This document shows, in pieces, positions 11,901-24,500 of a stretch of DNA of 64,000 nt. Positions within the stretch are counted from its first letter, which is position 1. The number at the start of each line of letters is the position of its first letter. The stretch lies in NCBI GenBank assembly GCA_021018815.1, contig JAITYX010000074.1, positions 558,001-622,000 on the forward strand. Reading direction: 5' to 3'. Under the pieces are notes generated by a model. It was not told the DNA's origin. It worked only from the letters and a program-made list of their open reading frames with translations, and made no database searches. Source of the DNA: Talinum fruticosum. Lineage: Eukaryota; Streptophyta; Magnoliopsida; Caryophyllales; Talinaceae. A program made the translations under genes and the position numbers.

Positions 11901-13319
11901 AAAATATTCCTCCTTTGAAAAAAAAAAAAAAAAAAGGGAAGTTCATGATGAGATGGATCATGTTCCCTCTCGTGGCCAAAATTAATTTATGGGATTTTTT
12001 TGGTTGATTTTAAAATTTGAAAGGAATATTTTATTTATATTTATTTTTAAAATTGAATAAATTAAAAAAATTAATAAAGATTAATTTAAAGTTAGACAAT
12101 AGAAATATCAATTTTTGTATTTAAATTTTAAATATAAATAATAAATAAATAATTATATCTGATGGTTTATATCAAATACAAATCTTATATAAGATTTGAC
12201 AAAATTTTGGCTGACAACTTTCCCCCAAGTCATTATTAATGACTCTTTGAAAGATTTTGAGTTATGAATTTCAAAGGATGCTCAAGCCTTTTGTTGTGTG
12301 GATTTTTTTAATTCTGTAATGTGGTGAACATGATTTTTATAATGAGAGATAAATAATATTTTAATTTTAATTTATTAATTATGACTGTGGGCTGAGGCAG
12401 ATTTAAGCGTAGAGAACTAATAAAAAAATTTGAACTATTTTAGCCTCGAAAGTTGAATTTTAAAGAGACATACTTAGCCACATTGTTGAGAGCGGGTCGT
12501 AGAAATGCAAGCCCAAGTGTTTTTTAATGCATGAGGTAGATTCTCAATCATGCCACCATTGTCGAAAAATACGGGTGAATTGTCGAGTTAGGTAAAAATT
12601 GAAATATTCATACAATCACGGGTGCAAATTTACACCACTTTCATACGATAATGACATTATATAACCATCTTTCAAGTTATAATGATGGGAACTTTAGTGC
12701 TTCTTCCATTTTTGTTATTGTGGACCTGCTTCTACTCCTCCCCTTTTAATATAAACAAGGTAGCTTACACAAGTTAAGTATTAAATGATTCAGTAAGAAG
12801 TCACAATTTTATTCAACCATAAATGGTTGTCACAAGTACGTATAAATTGCTTATCCCTTATATTCACTTCGTTTTATATTTTTACATATATTGCATATTA
12901 AAAAATTGGTCAAAAAATTATAAATATTAATAATACAATGGGATTTATAGGAATAAATGTTTGGTTAATATTGACCTAATAAATTATATTGAAGAATTGT
13001 ATAAAATAAAGTCCTTAAATAAGTGGATATTTTTATATTTGACTCATTAACCATCAAAAAACACATCTTTTTTTTATTTTATAATGCAATTATTTGTTAT
13101 TTATTTTTTTCAAAAATTATTCATTACAATGACGGATATAAAAAACAGTTAAATTTAACAAATATATGAAAATTATATGAATAGTGTGAGAATGGATTGA
13201 GCAATATTCATAGTATGAAAAAAAGTTTAAAAGTGAATATTAATATGTTTTTAACTCAAATCATTCAAAGATGAGGGTTTAATAAACTCGGCAATCGGAT
13301 CATTCGAATCGATTTATAT

Positions 13320-13560
13320 TTGGGTTAGTTCGGATCGGGTCATGTTTGGGTTCGGGTTGACTTCGAATCAACCTACATTTAGTTCAATAAGCATGTCTTA
13401 CGAGAGAAAAACTCTAACGAAAAATATTCGGGTCGGGTTTAATTCGGTTTGGGTTGAGGTCGGGTCATCTCAATTTAGCTTTTTAAGTGTCGGGTCGGAT
13501 TCGGTTCCGTTCAATTCGTATTTCGGATCATCGGTTCGGATCGGATCACTTTTACTCGTA
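13320..13560. repeat. Degenerate TCGGGT/TCGGAT-rich repeat patch
   Basis: The motifs TCGGGTTGA, TTCGGATCGGGT and TCGGATCGGAT recur irregularly. Similar patches occur at 29830-29960, 30825-30960, 39810-39940 and, best preserved, inside the MITE at 57277-57878. They are probably decayed copies of related hAT-type MITEs. Confidence 0.4.
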
Positions 13561-13837
13561 GAAAAGTTATTTGTTCATAGGCCCAAAAATACTTACTATA
13601 TTCTTTTTATTTTAAAAATAACAACTATTCATACTTAAAGGAGAAATTGAACTCCCTACTTAATTTTACCTATAAGTCTAACTAATAATTTAAATCCCTT
13701 TTCTGAGGCGTAGATTTCCGTTGCTCGGAATCGAATTTAGATCTTGTAATTCGATAAAAATTAAAATTTTAATTTATAAATGTGACACCCATAAAACAAA
13801 ATTGAAAAAGCTCAGATGACACCTAAATAGGCGTAAA

Positions 13838-14098
13838 ATGACTCAACCTCAACCTTCCTTTCTATTTCTCGCTCACTCTATCTCTCTCGTCTCAGTCTCT
13901 CCCCTTCTCTCTCAGTTTCTCGCGTCTCTATTAGTAGCCAGGGGCAATCCCACGCTCTTTGGCCACTGCCCACGGTTGCTCACCGCCTTTCGGGGCCCTG
14001 CCCACTGCCGCAACTCCGACTCACCTTCGCCCGTCTTCTGCCACCACCGACTGCACCGGGGCGTCCCCTTCACTCTCAAATATCAAATTCATTTTTAA
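13838..14098 (+). other. GC-rich island with CT-rich leader
   Basis: About 90 bases of CTCTCT-type leader are followed by a CC-rich 130-base segment that stays open for 86 codons. The translation is rich in Ser, Pro and Leu and shows no domain. It resembles the 5'-end leaders of plant transposons (compare 47990-48300 in the MULE) more than a protein gene. Confidence 0.3.
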
Positions 14099-14811
14099 CT
14101 CTAAGGTCAGGGTTTCCAACTTTTAAAACTTTTGACTTTTAATATTAAAATTTTAAATGAATATGGTAGCAATTCTCTTTTTATTTGATTGATTTTGTGA
14201 AATGTAAATAATTGATTTGTGATTTGTGATTTGAGTGAATTATTGTAATGTTGTTTGGTGATTGGTGAATGCTGAATGGTGATTATGATTCGTGAATTGT
14301 GAATTACTCAAAGTTAGTTGATAATTTGATATTAGTTGATTGTTGATGCTATTTGAGGGGTTGGAGTAATATGAATAGACCCATTGTTGATTTGTTGTTA
14401 TGTGATTTGTGATCAATTCTTGATTTTAACAAATTGTAATTATGAATTATTCTGGCATTGGATGTCACCATATAATTTTCTATTTATAATATATGATTTG
14501 GCGACATTAGTAAAGGGAAATCCATATATAAAATTCCTAACTCTATCACCGTCAAAAAGTATCCCTCCTTCAAGACTAATGGTAATGACTTTAGTCAAGC
14601 GAGGACAAGACTTTTATAAAGAGAGTCATTCCATTGTTTCGAATCATAGGCGCTCCAAAGAGGGAGGTGAGAACCATACTTTTAGAAAAGTGGTTATTCT
14701 TATGGGTTAACACCACGGCAATGGCAGACTCAAGGTGGGGTAAGTTGATTCAACTGACCCCTCTCAAAAACAAATAAAATATTTTTATAACAGATAATAA
14801 TAGGAAAATGC

Positions 14812-14884
14812 AGGTAGATGAGTTGGCAAGAACCTTAGTATGCAAAAGAGAGGTGCACGGTTTGAACCTTCCTGTAGACAATCT
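14812..14884 (+). other. tRNA-like (Pol III A/B-box) segment in the hAT element
   Basis: TAGATGAGTTGG resembles an A box and GGTTTGAACCT a B box; they are about 43 nt apart, which fits tRNA spacing. The acceptor and T stems pair poorly, so this is not a functional tRNA. It could be a SINE head or a feature of this hAT family. Confidence 0.35.
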
Positions 14885-15114
14885 TTCATTTTTTTTCAAA
14901 ATTCAACTTTTGAACTCCCTTCCCTTTTATTTCGCTTGTTTTCAATTTCAATTCAATTTAAGGTTTAATTTGTGTGATATTAGGTTTAATTTCTTTAATT
15001 TTATCCTTAATTTATGTGATTTTATTGATTTTTCAATATCACTTCATTCATTCTTTAGACCAATTTCACGATAGAGGTTTGATTTTTGTTATTTAATTTT
15101 TATTATAGGTCAAA

Positions 15115-15261
15115 ATGTTTAGATATTTTAAAAAGATAACTACAGAATCCTTCAATCCTTCAAGTTCTAAATCCAAAAATTCACCATTGAATGAAGAAGC
15201 TATGCCAATTAAGAGCGATACATTGTTCAACAATGACCTCCCTAATTGCAGATGCTACTAA
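15115..15261 (+). pseudogene. N-terminal remnant of a hAT (TTF/MYM zinc-finger type) transposase
   Basis: After a plausible splice acceptor (TTATAG at 15103-15108) an ATG opens 48 codons starting MFRYFKKITTESFNPSSS and reaching a stop at 15259-15261. Many plant hAT transposases with TTF zinc fingers begin with a similar basic, Phe/Lys-rich opening. Position inside an element with hAT ends supports the call. Nothing of the catalytic core remains. Confidence 0.35.
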
Positions 15262-15652
15262 TTAGTCTTGTGATAGCCTCCTTATAGCTTTATTCATTGC
15301 CTTTCAAAAAAATTGGTGATTATATTATGCTTTACTCCATTTGTTCCGAAATCAAACTCTAACTAGTTTACCAGGCTGTTTGAGAAGAGTATGGTGTGGG
15401 CCTTTGGGCATTAATTTACACTCGTTGCTTTCCCAAACTTGAAGCCTTGCCTGGTATGTCAATGAAAGTTTGTGGTTTTTTTGGGGGGTGGGAAGGAGGG
15501 GGTGTCGTGGGAGACTTCTGCTAATAGTTGTCTTCAACTTCTTTCATTTGTATCTAAAGATCCTACAACTCTCCAATTTGTAAATTTTGCCCTCCCATTC
15601 AATCTGTTCCAACCCCCTCTCTTAAAATCCTGGGTCCACCACTGCACCAGGG

Positions 15653-16206
15653 ATTAAATCTGCACAGTCTAAAACATGAAGTATAACCATAAAAAGTTAG
15701 AGTATAATATACATAGTTAAATGTACGGTACCACCTAAGCATATAAGAGGGAAATTCTCTAGAGGGAGCAAAACCGATTTCGGATACTAAGTTATGGGAA
15801 CAACAACTAAATTTGGTGCGATCGGTTCCCATAAGTTAATCGTACTAATTAATTTTAAATATTGATTTTCAACCTGATCTCATTTTTAAGCCACATAAAT
15901 CTTTTTGTTTTTAATTATTGAAAACAAAGGCATATTAAAATAATGAAGAAGCTTACAAATTACAAAAAGTAAGTGAAAAAAAAAGTTATTTTTACTTCTT
16001 ATAAAGTCTATTAAAAAAGGATGGCTTTTACCCAAAAAAAAAAATCCTAACAAGTTTCGATACTATGTGTGTGTTTTATTTTTGGAACCATAATCTGAAC
16101 CATTAGGATTGATACCTAAAAATTTGACACCATAATTGGGAGCTTTTCAAATGATACCGATATAAAGCCAAGAATCAGTCAAGTGTTCAACTCTCACCCC
16201 TACTCT
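15653..16206. other. Intergenic region without recognised features
   Basis: AT-rich DNA between the hAT element and the LINE tail. No gene or repeat ends were seen. Confidence 0.5.
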
Positions 16207-17290
16207 TTTTTTTTTTTTTTTTTTTTTTTAAGGCAAACGGTAAGTAATACAAGTAGTAGGTGATCCTTATCGCAAGGGTTCTAGCTAATTGTTCTCAACG
16301 AGGATGGAAGGAAGGGAAGGATGAGGGAGATAAACCCACGATATAGAAGAATAAATAGAAAAAAATAAATAGAAAGCCTGAACTTAGCTACCCAATCTGT
16401 TGCATGGTTGCCTTCATGAAAGGTACGATGAATGAGAACTTGACAACAATAGTTGAGGTAGCATCTTGTATCATGAATAAAAGTATGAATTTCTCAAGAG
16501 GCATGTACGCCACGTTTCAATGCATTGATGAGAACTCGGTTGTCCCTTTCAAGAGCAACAGGGCTTGTATAGCCACACACTAGCCACACATACTTCATTC
16601 AAAGTTAGATGTTAAATCTTCCATCCCAACTCTTGTACATAAATCCTCCTGTTGACGATGAGGACTTACATCTATAAAAAAATTATTTTGATGACCCCCT
16701 GATGGTTTATTTTACCTAACGAAATGGGTTGAAAAAATGGAAGAAAGCGGTTAAAGGGTTGAAGGTGAAATGTTGTCCCAATCAAATTTCCTTTTAGCTT
16801 CCATTCGGCCACGTTCGTCTAGCGCGTAAAATAGTGTAGCAATAGAATTTTAATTTTCATGACAACTTTTCCATGTACCCCGGAGTAAATTGATCATACG
16901 AACCAATTGATGCGGTTTTTCAATGTTACGAACGCTCTTGACATAATATGTATAGATAGGTTTCCCAAGTGCAAAACATTTTAGTTCAAGCCACTTCTGC
17001 TGGTAGGCTATATCCCATGTTCCCTTTGTGTAGAAACATTGTGAACAAAAGATGGGATAGTGATTCACGTTTAGAATGACAAAGAGGACAAGAAGGATCT
17101 AGGTTAAGCCCTCCTTTAACAAGATTGTTACGTAAAGGTAAGGTATCATGACCCAATTGTCAAAGAAAAAGTTTCAATTTTTGCATAATATACAAGTTAT
17201 AGATCCATGAAAAATCCCACAAAGTTTGGTTATGTGGGGAGATGTTATGCACATTCCATGTTGCTGATTTAGTAGTAAAAACTCACTACC
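16207..17290 (-). mobile_element. 5'-truncated LINE (non-LTR retrotransposon), minus strand
   Basis: The + strand T-run at 16207-16229 is the poly(A) tail of a minus-strand element. Reading the minus strand from about 17260, a reverse-transcriptase zinc-binding domain is clear: LKLFLWQLGHDTLPLRNN, then GGLNLDPSCPLCHSKRESLS and HLLF. Stops and frame changes interrupt it further on (about 17000-16850). The region between 16850 and the tail would cover the RNase H end but is too decayed to read. The upstream limit near 17290 is approximate. Confidence 0.7.
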
Positions 17291-18550
17291 AAAGAGACCC
17301 CAACAAAAAGAATCTTCAATGTTATGAGCTAGTAGCAGAACTTGTCCTTCTCATGGACATGTTTTCAACAACACTCCCAAAACTTTGAGCCAGATGACAC
17401 AAATGCATATAAACTCTTAATTGTGATTCTTTCTATTTCAAGGCTTTTTATACTTCCTGTATTTGGGTTAGAAATCTCAGTACACAATACAATATTACTT
17501 AAGACATTACACAATACAACATTACTTAAGACATTTACTCATTTGGGGGTCGTATGTTGCAATTTCTTATAGCATGTTTTTTTGATCTTTAGTTTATAGC
17601 CTTACAACTTCTTAGAGCTCCTTGCATCTCATTACAACCTTTTAAAACTAACCTTATAGCTATCTTACTGTTTTTCATAATTGGTTACAACTTCTTACAA
17701 CTTTAGAACTCTTACATCTACAAAAGAACAAGGCCTGAGTATATATGAATTTGGAATCTTGACTATAATTTTGTGACAATGGCTGAATTACTTAATTAGA
17801 TAATAATTAGATACTTAGATTATCTAATTTTATTATGTCAATGTCTAGAATTATTTTTAGGAATGTGACATAAGGATAAGTAAGAAGAGGTATGATGAAC
17901 TGTAATATAGATAAAAACACAGTAGGTTTTTCTTTTTAAAAAAAAACAGTTAAGTTTGACAAAAAGTAGTCAATACAAGTATGATATGACTGATGTCAAA
18001 AAAGCCAAAGACATAAATAAGCAAAGTTAACAAAAACTTCAATTGTTAGATTGAGATCTATATACTTGAAACCTGAACACGAATAGAATGATTGCATTCA
18101 TATCCGACCCAATGCTTGAAACAAATAATTTGAAGTGGATGCGAAACTCAAATGATTCCAAACTAAATCAAACTTGACCTGAATATATTCGACAAATTTT
18201 TATTTGGCGAGCCAAACATCAACCAAATATCAATCCAAATCGAAAAATAATCATAACCAGATGGAAAATATTACCATGAAAATATGAATATCTTAAGGAT
18301 AAAAATTTAAAATCGAACAATCACAATTAAGATGGAATACTTTGAGTGTAACCTTTGATAGTATTACTTCTAACCCAAAAATAATCCGATTTTAAAATAA
18401 ATGCAAATGAATCTAATTGACATGAATATGAATAAATTTAAAAGTGAATTGAACTTCCATTTGCCAGGTCTTCACTCATCAACCACGGTGAGTGAGGGAG
18501 AAAGAAGTGATATTCAGAACGCAATTGGAACACAGGAATACTCAAGGAAA
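17291..18550 (+). other. Intergenic region and promoter/5' leader of the AAGAB-like gene
   Basis: It contains a 26-27 bp direct duplication (ACACAATACAATATTACTTA type, about 17479-17532) and AT-rich DNA. No TATA box stands out before the AAGAB-like start. The in-frame stretch upstream of the chosen ATG (from 18401) is AT-rich with unrelated composition and is taken as leader. Confidence 0.4.
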
Positions 18551-21500
18551 ATGGATCAGCAGATTGACAGAGAACCCCTTGAGAAGAGGCCCGGCATCTT
18601 GATCATTGGATCTCCCAATGTTGGCAAGCGCACCCTTCTTTCAAGTAATTTCTCTCTCTTATCCACTCGTTCTATAACTTTGATTATGGGTTTCTTCTGT
18701 CTAAACAGTTCAGTTTTTTTCTTTTTTTTTTGGAGTTATTGACCCCTCATAGTATATGATTCAGCTGTTCTTTTGTGCTTTTCCTGTATGAAATCTATCT
18801 TTGAGGAATTTGGGTGTCAATATTTGGTGGGCAGCTCTTGTGATGGCATTAAGTTGAATATGGTTTTTGGATTTTGTAAGGTTCTGGGCAGGATTTTGAT
18901 TATGGTTTTGAATCTTTTGATTTTGTTATGGGAACTTGTGAAAGTGGTTGACATAGTGCTCCGATTGCCTAAACTTGACGTATTTGATGTGAGCCTGCAT
19001 CAGGTGAATGATGGGATATGTTAGAAAACAGGAACCCTTATTATTTATAGTATTTGATCCAAATTTACAGTCTATTTGGATTGAAATTAAAGAGGGGAAG
19101 GGAGAGCAAGAGAGGAGAAGGAAAGGGAAATAAGGTTAAGTATGTTCTCCTTGTTGGGATATGTTAATATGAAGGATGGAGGGAAAGGAGGGAAAACAGT
19201 TAAAAATCTTTCCTTCGCCTCTATTCCCTCTTTTTTGGGGGCGCATAAAAATGGGGTTACGGGAAGGAAATGGGGTGAAATATTCCCCTTCTTCTCATTT
19301 AATTTTCCCAAATAAGGGGATTAAAGTTAATTAACCTTCACTCCCCTCCCCTCCCTCAATCCAAACACAGCGTCACCGACTTGCTCTGTTCTCATCATTT
19401 GACAAAATTATAAGTAATCTTATTGGTTCGAATCTTGGTGGTGGCCTTCTAGTCGAAAGGAGATAGTGTCTTGGTGGATTGATGTAGGTCTTATTGGCCC
19501 CCTCTTCCTGGACTCGACCTCACTATAGATGCCTTTTGGATAGAAAAAATGAGGTAGAAGTTATACTGATCACTATGTCCTCAGTTTTGAATCTCTTAGC
19601 TTGCAACATGGCCTTTATAGTGTTCGTGTTGGGAACTTCTATGTCATCAAGAAAATTTAGTGTCTAGTGTCCAATGATGAAATGTATCTTCCTAGGTGTT
19701 TTCCTTTTATACCATGTGTGCCATTAGGAAGCCATGGGGAAATTTCTGTGTTCTCTCTTTGGTGCATTCCTAAATTGTGTAGGGAGCACTACCAATGGCA
19801 ACTTAGCTAATGAGCACTAACATTAATATGGAGATATAGATAGACATCAACTTGTGATGTTTCAAAAAGGCAGTTAACACATCTAGTGGACATGTATTGA
19901 AGAAGCATATGTTTTCAACCATGTGTGTTTTGGATATTTGTTTTATATAATCAGTCATAAAGGTCTTGCTCGAAACAAACAACCATAAATGCTCTGTAAC
20001 GTATGTGTCTTACCAATATCCAATTATGAAATACCATTTCCTGGTATATTTTGCATGTGTCAAGAGTGTCCAAAAGTGTCGGTGTTTGGCCGGACACAGA
20101 TACGTAAACTCAAAGTGAGTGTGCTTGCTTCATGGAGCTGCCATCCTCAGATTTTTTTGTGCTTTTGTCAGACAAGTTTTCTAACATGGATCAACAATTT
20201 GCAGTACGTCAAGTTCTACTAAAGTTTCTTTTCATTTTTCTTGTCAAACATTATAAAAGAAGCACAAGGCTTTTATACAGTGAGGGTACAGGAACAATTA
20301 CTTTGGTGATACCCTCCCAAAATTAGGTTGGGCGTATCCTTCGTACTCCCCCTGTCACTCATTTTGAGATTGATCCTCATATGTCAAATCAATAGGTTAT
20401 TCTCTTCCTTACAATATGGCATCAAATTGCTCAAACTTGGAATGGCAACACCTCCTTAATGCTAATTAAAAGGCCAATTGAGGTAATTTAGAACCTTATA
20501 CAAGCACACATAGTGAGGCAGGGCACATGTATTTTCAAGTGAGGTTTTATCCTAATCTCACTCAACAGATAGTTCAGTTGCTTCTTACTTTTGGTCTGAT
20601 CCCTCTATATTTGGATTATTATGTTGAACTTTAATATCTCCCTGATGGCAGGGCATGTGATAGAGTTCAACTGGCAGATCGAGAATTTTATCAATTTGCA
20701 GGGTTGAGTTATACTATCCCCTAAATTCTATGTGCTGTGGGATCAAACTATTTGGATTGTTCCTATTTTTCTTAAATGACACCCATATTTTGGTAGGTTA
20801 TAGCTGGCTGACCCTATTCTCTACTAAGTAGATCCAACCCAGACCCCATATTTGATCTAGACATTCAATTGAGGTGAAAGGCATCGTGTAGAATCACCCT
20901 CAGTGAGAAATAAGAGTTAGGGTGGAGAGCAAGAAACCATGATCTTCTCCTTATCACCTTCCATGCTCACTATATTTGTTCCTTGAAGTTGGCAATAGGT
21001 GTATGGTCCAATCAAGGTCTATATTGCACAATGCAAGAAGTAGTTGCTCTATTATCTGGTTTTTACGGAGTCATATTGCACATTTATCTTTTGAATATAA
21101 CTATACAATGTATAGAAGTGTTATGCCTGTCATATTGTATCCATGTTCGGCTTTAACTTATATAGTGTTTTGCTGATTATGAAAGTCTTTGTCTTTCGTT
21201 CTTGTTCTGCTGTGCTCAGCTGGAAATCAAGGATAGTTTCTTAACTGAGGAGATGATAGAAGTATAGAGTCGATGCTTCTATTTGGTGTCAACCTAGACC
21301 TGAATGCTAAATAATTGGACACGGAAATCCGTCTGTTTATGCATCGTAGTGCTTCCTTGGTTTTGAGCCATTATTTCCGTGCTGATATCCATGTGCAAAT
21401 TCAAATTTCCACCTCTCTGATTTATGTACATACGAATATGAAACAGATCAACAATTTAATATGGTGTACCATATCCAAAGTCAGTGTCCACTTGGTTGAT

Positions 21501-24500
21501 TCTATCTCTTTGCTCATTTCAGGATTGTTATCGATAGATATAGAAGATGATTCTGATTCATCATCTGAAATATTTGTACAAGGGTATGTTGTGAGTGCCA
21601 TTTCACAGTGAGAAGACACTGACAAACTTCTCTAAGTTTCTGCTACTATTTATATCTGATCTACGCCAATTTTTGTGAAAATATGATGTATTTTGACGTC
21701 ACTATTATTGTGAATAGGTGGACTATTGATACAAAATATTATACAGCTGATGTTGCTGTGTGGGTTGCTCATTTGAGTGATGGATTTTCCACTAGTGCCC
21801 TCCCAAATTTCAATAATCTTGCAGCCCTAGTGATGATTTTTGACATGAGTGAGGTATGTATCATTGCCCTAACTTGCTTTATGAGTCCCTGTTTGGCTGA
21901 CTTTTTGAATTCTGCTGCAAAGTTGACAATATGCTTATCGTTATTTATGCCAGTGTCAATGCTGATTATGTTTAGTTTAATTTATTTATCCTTGTTATGG
22001 ACTTTACAGTTATCTTCTCTAGCTGCACTTAAGAAATGGGTCTCTGATACTGATATTCAGAAGTTTGATATCCTCCTCTGTATTGGGAACAAAGTGGATC
22101 TTGTTCCTGGCCATCCAGCACATGATGAATATAAGAGGCGTTTACAGAAGGCTGACAATTCATTTGCTAATCCAGATTTAGATTTTTCAGAATATGGAAT
22201 CTCTGAAAGTGAGGGAAGCAGCCTATTGGGAGATGACAAACCATCAGGTGATATTAGGAGATCATGCCTGGACTGGTGCCTAGAATGCAACGTTGAATAT
22301 GTTGAAGCTTGCGCTTCCAATGCTGATTTTGACAAATGTAAGTCATTGGCTTCTCTTGTCAATCAATTACTGCTACTTATAGGTGAAATTATTATCAATT
22401 TGGGATAATACTTGAGCATAATCTAGGGTAGAAGTGGAGGTTTGAAAATTTGAATCTTTAAGAATGCAGAAAATGGGAAATAATCTTTCTTGATAAGATC
22501 TATTGCATTAATATTGACATAAATAAAAAGTTCAATTTGCTGGGAAGAATTTTTGCTGATGATGCTTCTTTTCTCCCTGGATTAGTAGTTCAGATAGTGG
22601 AAAATTGAAATGGCTTCTTGGTTTACATGCCATGATTTTGTCTCACTTTTGATTGTGTCCCTCACTTAGTAAATGAAAATGCCTGTAGGAAGAATTATTT
22701 TACTAAGAGAATTTAATATCATATTTTTCTCCTAGACTCTGTTGTAGGGAGCATATATCGCATTCATGCCTCGGTAAATGGATTGGGTAACACCATTTTA
22801 TTTGATGACCATCTTTTGTCATAGAACAAATCCCCGCTTTTACTTGTAATATTATAAGATTTCTCTTCCTGATACAAACTTGAGTATAGTGTGAGGATAA
22901 TCAGTCTCGCGAATCTATGCCACTCCCCACCAGGTCATACTGCATTATGGGTCTGTTCAATATTTCAATATAGAATGTTCTTTTTGCACTATTACTTATT
23001 CAATTTCATGTCTAGACTATACTAGTCAATTCAGTTTAACCTTTTTGTTTAAGTCTATAATAAAGGGCTGTATCCAATCCATGACCATGTTTGAGTCTCG
23101 ATTCTCGAGTAACTGATGGTATGGTATGGATGCTTGATCTTAGATATAAAAGGTCTGATGAACATGAACATAATTTTTCCGGGTCAAGACATGTATATTA
23201 GGGCTTTTCACTTTCAGAAATAATGCTTGCTTCTTAGCTTATCCTTAACACATGAAGTGGTGATAACCAGAGTTTTGCTGCCTATCTGCCATCACCTGTG
23301 TGATTTGCTTTCCTGAGTGTATGAATTTTACAAATATGAGCCCCATTTGATATCCAGATTCAATAGTTTCAGCCTCTTGTCATATCCTAATTCAATAGTT
23401 TTGGCTCTGTTTTTCCTTTGGCCATTGCTAGCATAGTTAATACATCTATTACGTATGTGCCTTTGATAAATCAATCATATGTTTTGCATCTTATTTAACA
23501 GAACTTTTAGCAGTTTTATTGTACTTAACCCTCAAGCTTATGCTCGAAATGCACAAACCTTATTCCTCGATTCATTTCTGCTATTAGGCAACGTATAGTT
23601 TTTTGCTTACCGATCGTGATGTTGGCCAAGGAATCACATAAGCATGCTTTCCTTTGGTTAGATCTTGAATGGTGGATGCTGAGGGTACATTAACCTTGAG
23701 GTTCATTGGTAATAATGGATCATGATGAGTGGAGTGAACATTGATTTTTTTATTTTTGCTGAAAATGTCAAACTGCAAACGCCTTGGACTTTATGAAGTT
23801 TAATGGCTGAATGTCCGGAAGGTCCTGAAATTTAGCATGGAGACAAGTGCGCAAGTCATAAGGGAATATGAAGTATGATACCAATTACGAAGATATAGAA
23901 TCTCATATAAACAGAGCCACTTTATAGGAAATCCCCCAGAAAATCATCAGAAATGTGGAATTAGATACCTGCCGTAACATTGTTTGTGATATTTGTGTTG
24001 TTATCTGATGGTGGGTAACAGCAACATTTCATTGCATCATTGTTCCCCTTTATATTAATATGTACAGGTATACATTGACAGGCTTGTCAGTCGATGGTGA
24101 TTCACAAGGAGTAGAACGGCTATTTGGCGCACTTTCTGCCCATATGTGGCCTGGGATGGTTATGAAATCTGGAATTAAAATTATTGCGCCAACTTTACCT
24201 GAAAGACAAGGTTCTAACATTATCCTACGTTTATGTTTCTTCTCTTCGTCTGCTTTCTGGACTGCTTAAGTGTCGTAATTTTGCAATTGTTTCAGCTTAG
24301 GTTTGAAATAAAGCAAAATGGAGCATTATCCATTTGTTGTGAAGTAGTAGGAACTAGGTAGTCAGTTTCTTTCAGATGTATAGAAATAACACTATGATTC
24401 CTTTGTAGAGGTAAGATTTATACGGCACATAGCTAGAAGTATCTACTTTCTGGACAACAAAGTGTCAGGTTTATACAAGTTTTGGGCTTCGGGTTGTGGC

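Larger units (their letters stand above)
11900..14710. other. AT-rich intergenic region
   Basis: No gene was recognised. It holds an A-run (about 11919-11936), long AT-rich stretches, a degenerate GGGTCGG-rich patch (13320-13560) and a short GC-rich, CT-led island (13838-14098). All look like old transposon fragments, but no ends could be fixed. Confidence 0.5.
14719..15644 (+). mobile_element. Non-autonomous hAT element with 8-bp target duplication
   Basis: The left end CAATGGCAGACTCAAGG and the reverse complement of the right end, CAGTGGTGGACCCAGGA, match at 12 of 17 positions. The flanking octamers are CACCACGG (14711-14718) and CACCAGGG (15645-15652), 7 of 8 identical, as expected for hAT insertion. 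The interior holds a tRNA-like box and a short transposase remnant and is far too short to be autonomous. The terminal CAGTGGCGGA-type motif is common in plant hAT elements. Confidence 0.7.

Noticed and set aside
13838..14098. Possible small protein gene in a GC-rich island
   Set aside because: No domain, Ser/Pro-rich low complexity, resembles transposon leader DNA; listed only as an island.
18401..18550. Upstream in-frame Met codons for the AAGAB-like protein
   Set aside because: The extra 50 residues are AT-rich coded and unlike the family N-terminus; ATG at 18551 fits better.
19426..19450. tRNA suggested by GGTTCGAATCT
   Set aside because: No acceptor or D stem pairs with it.
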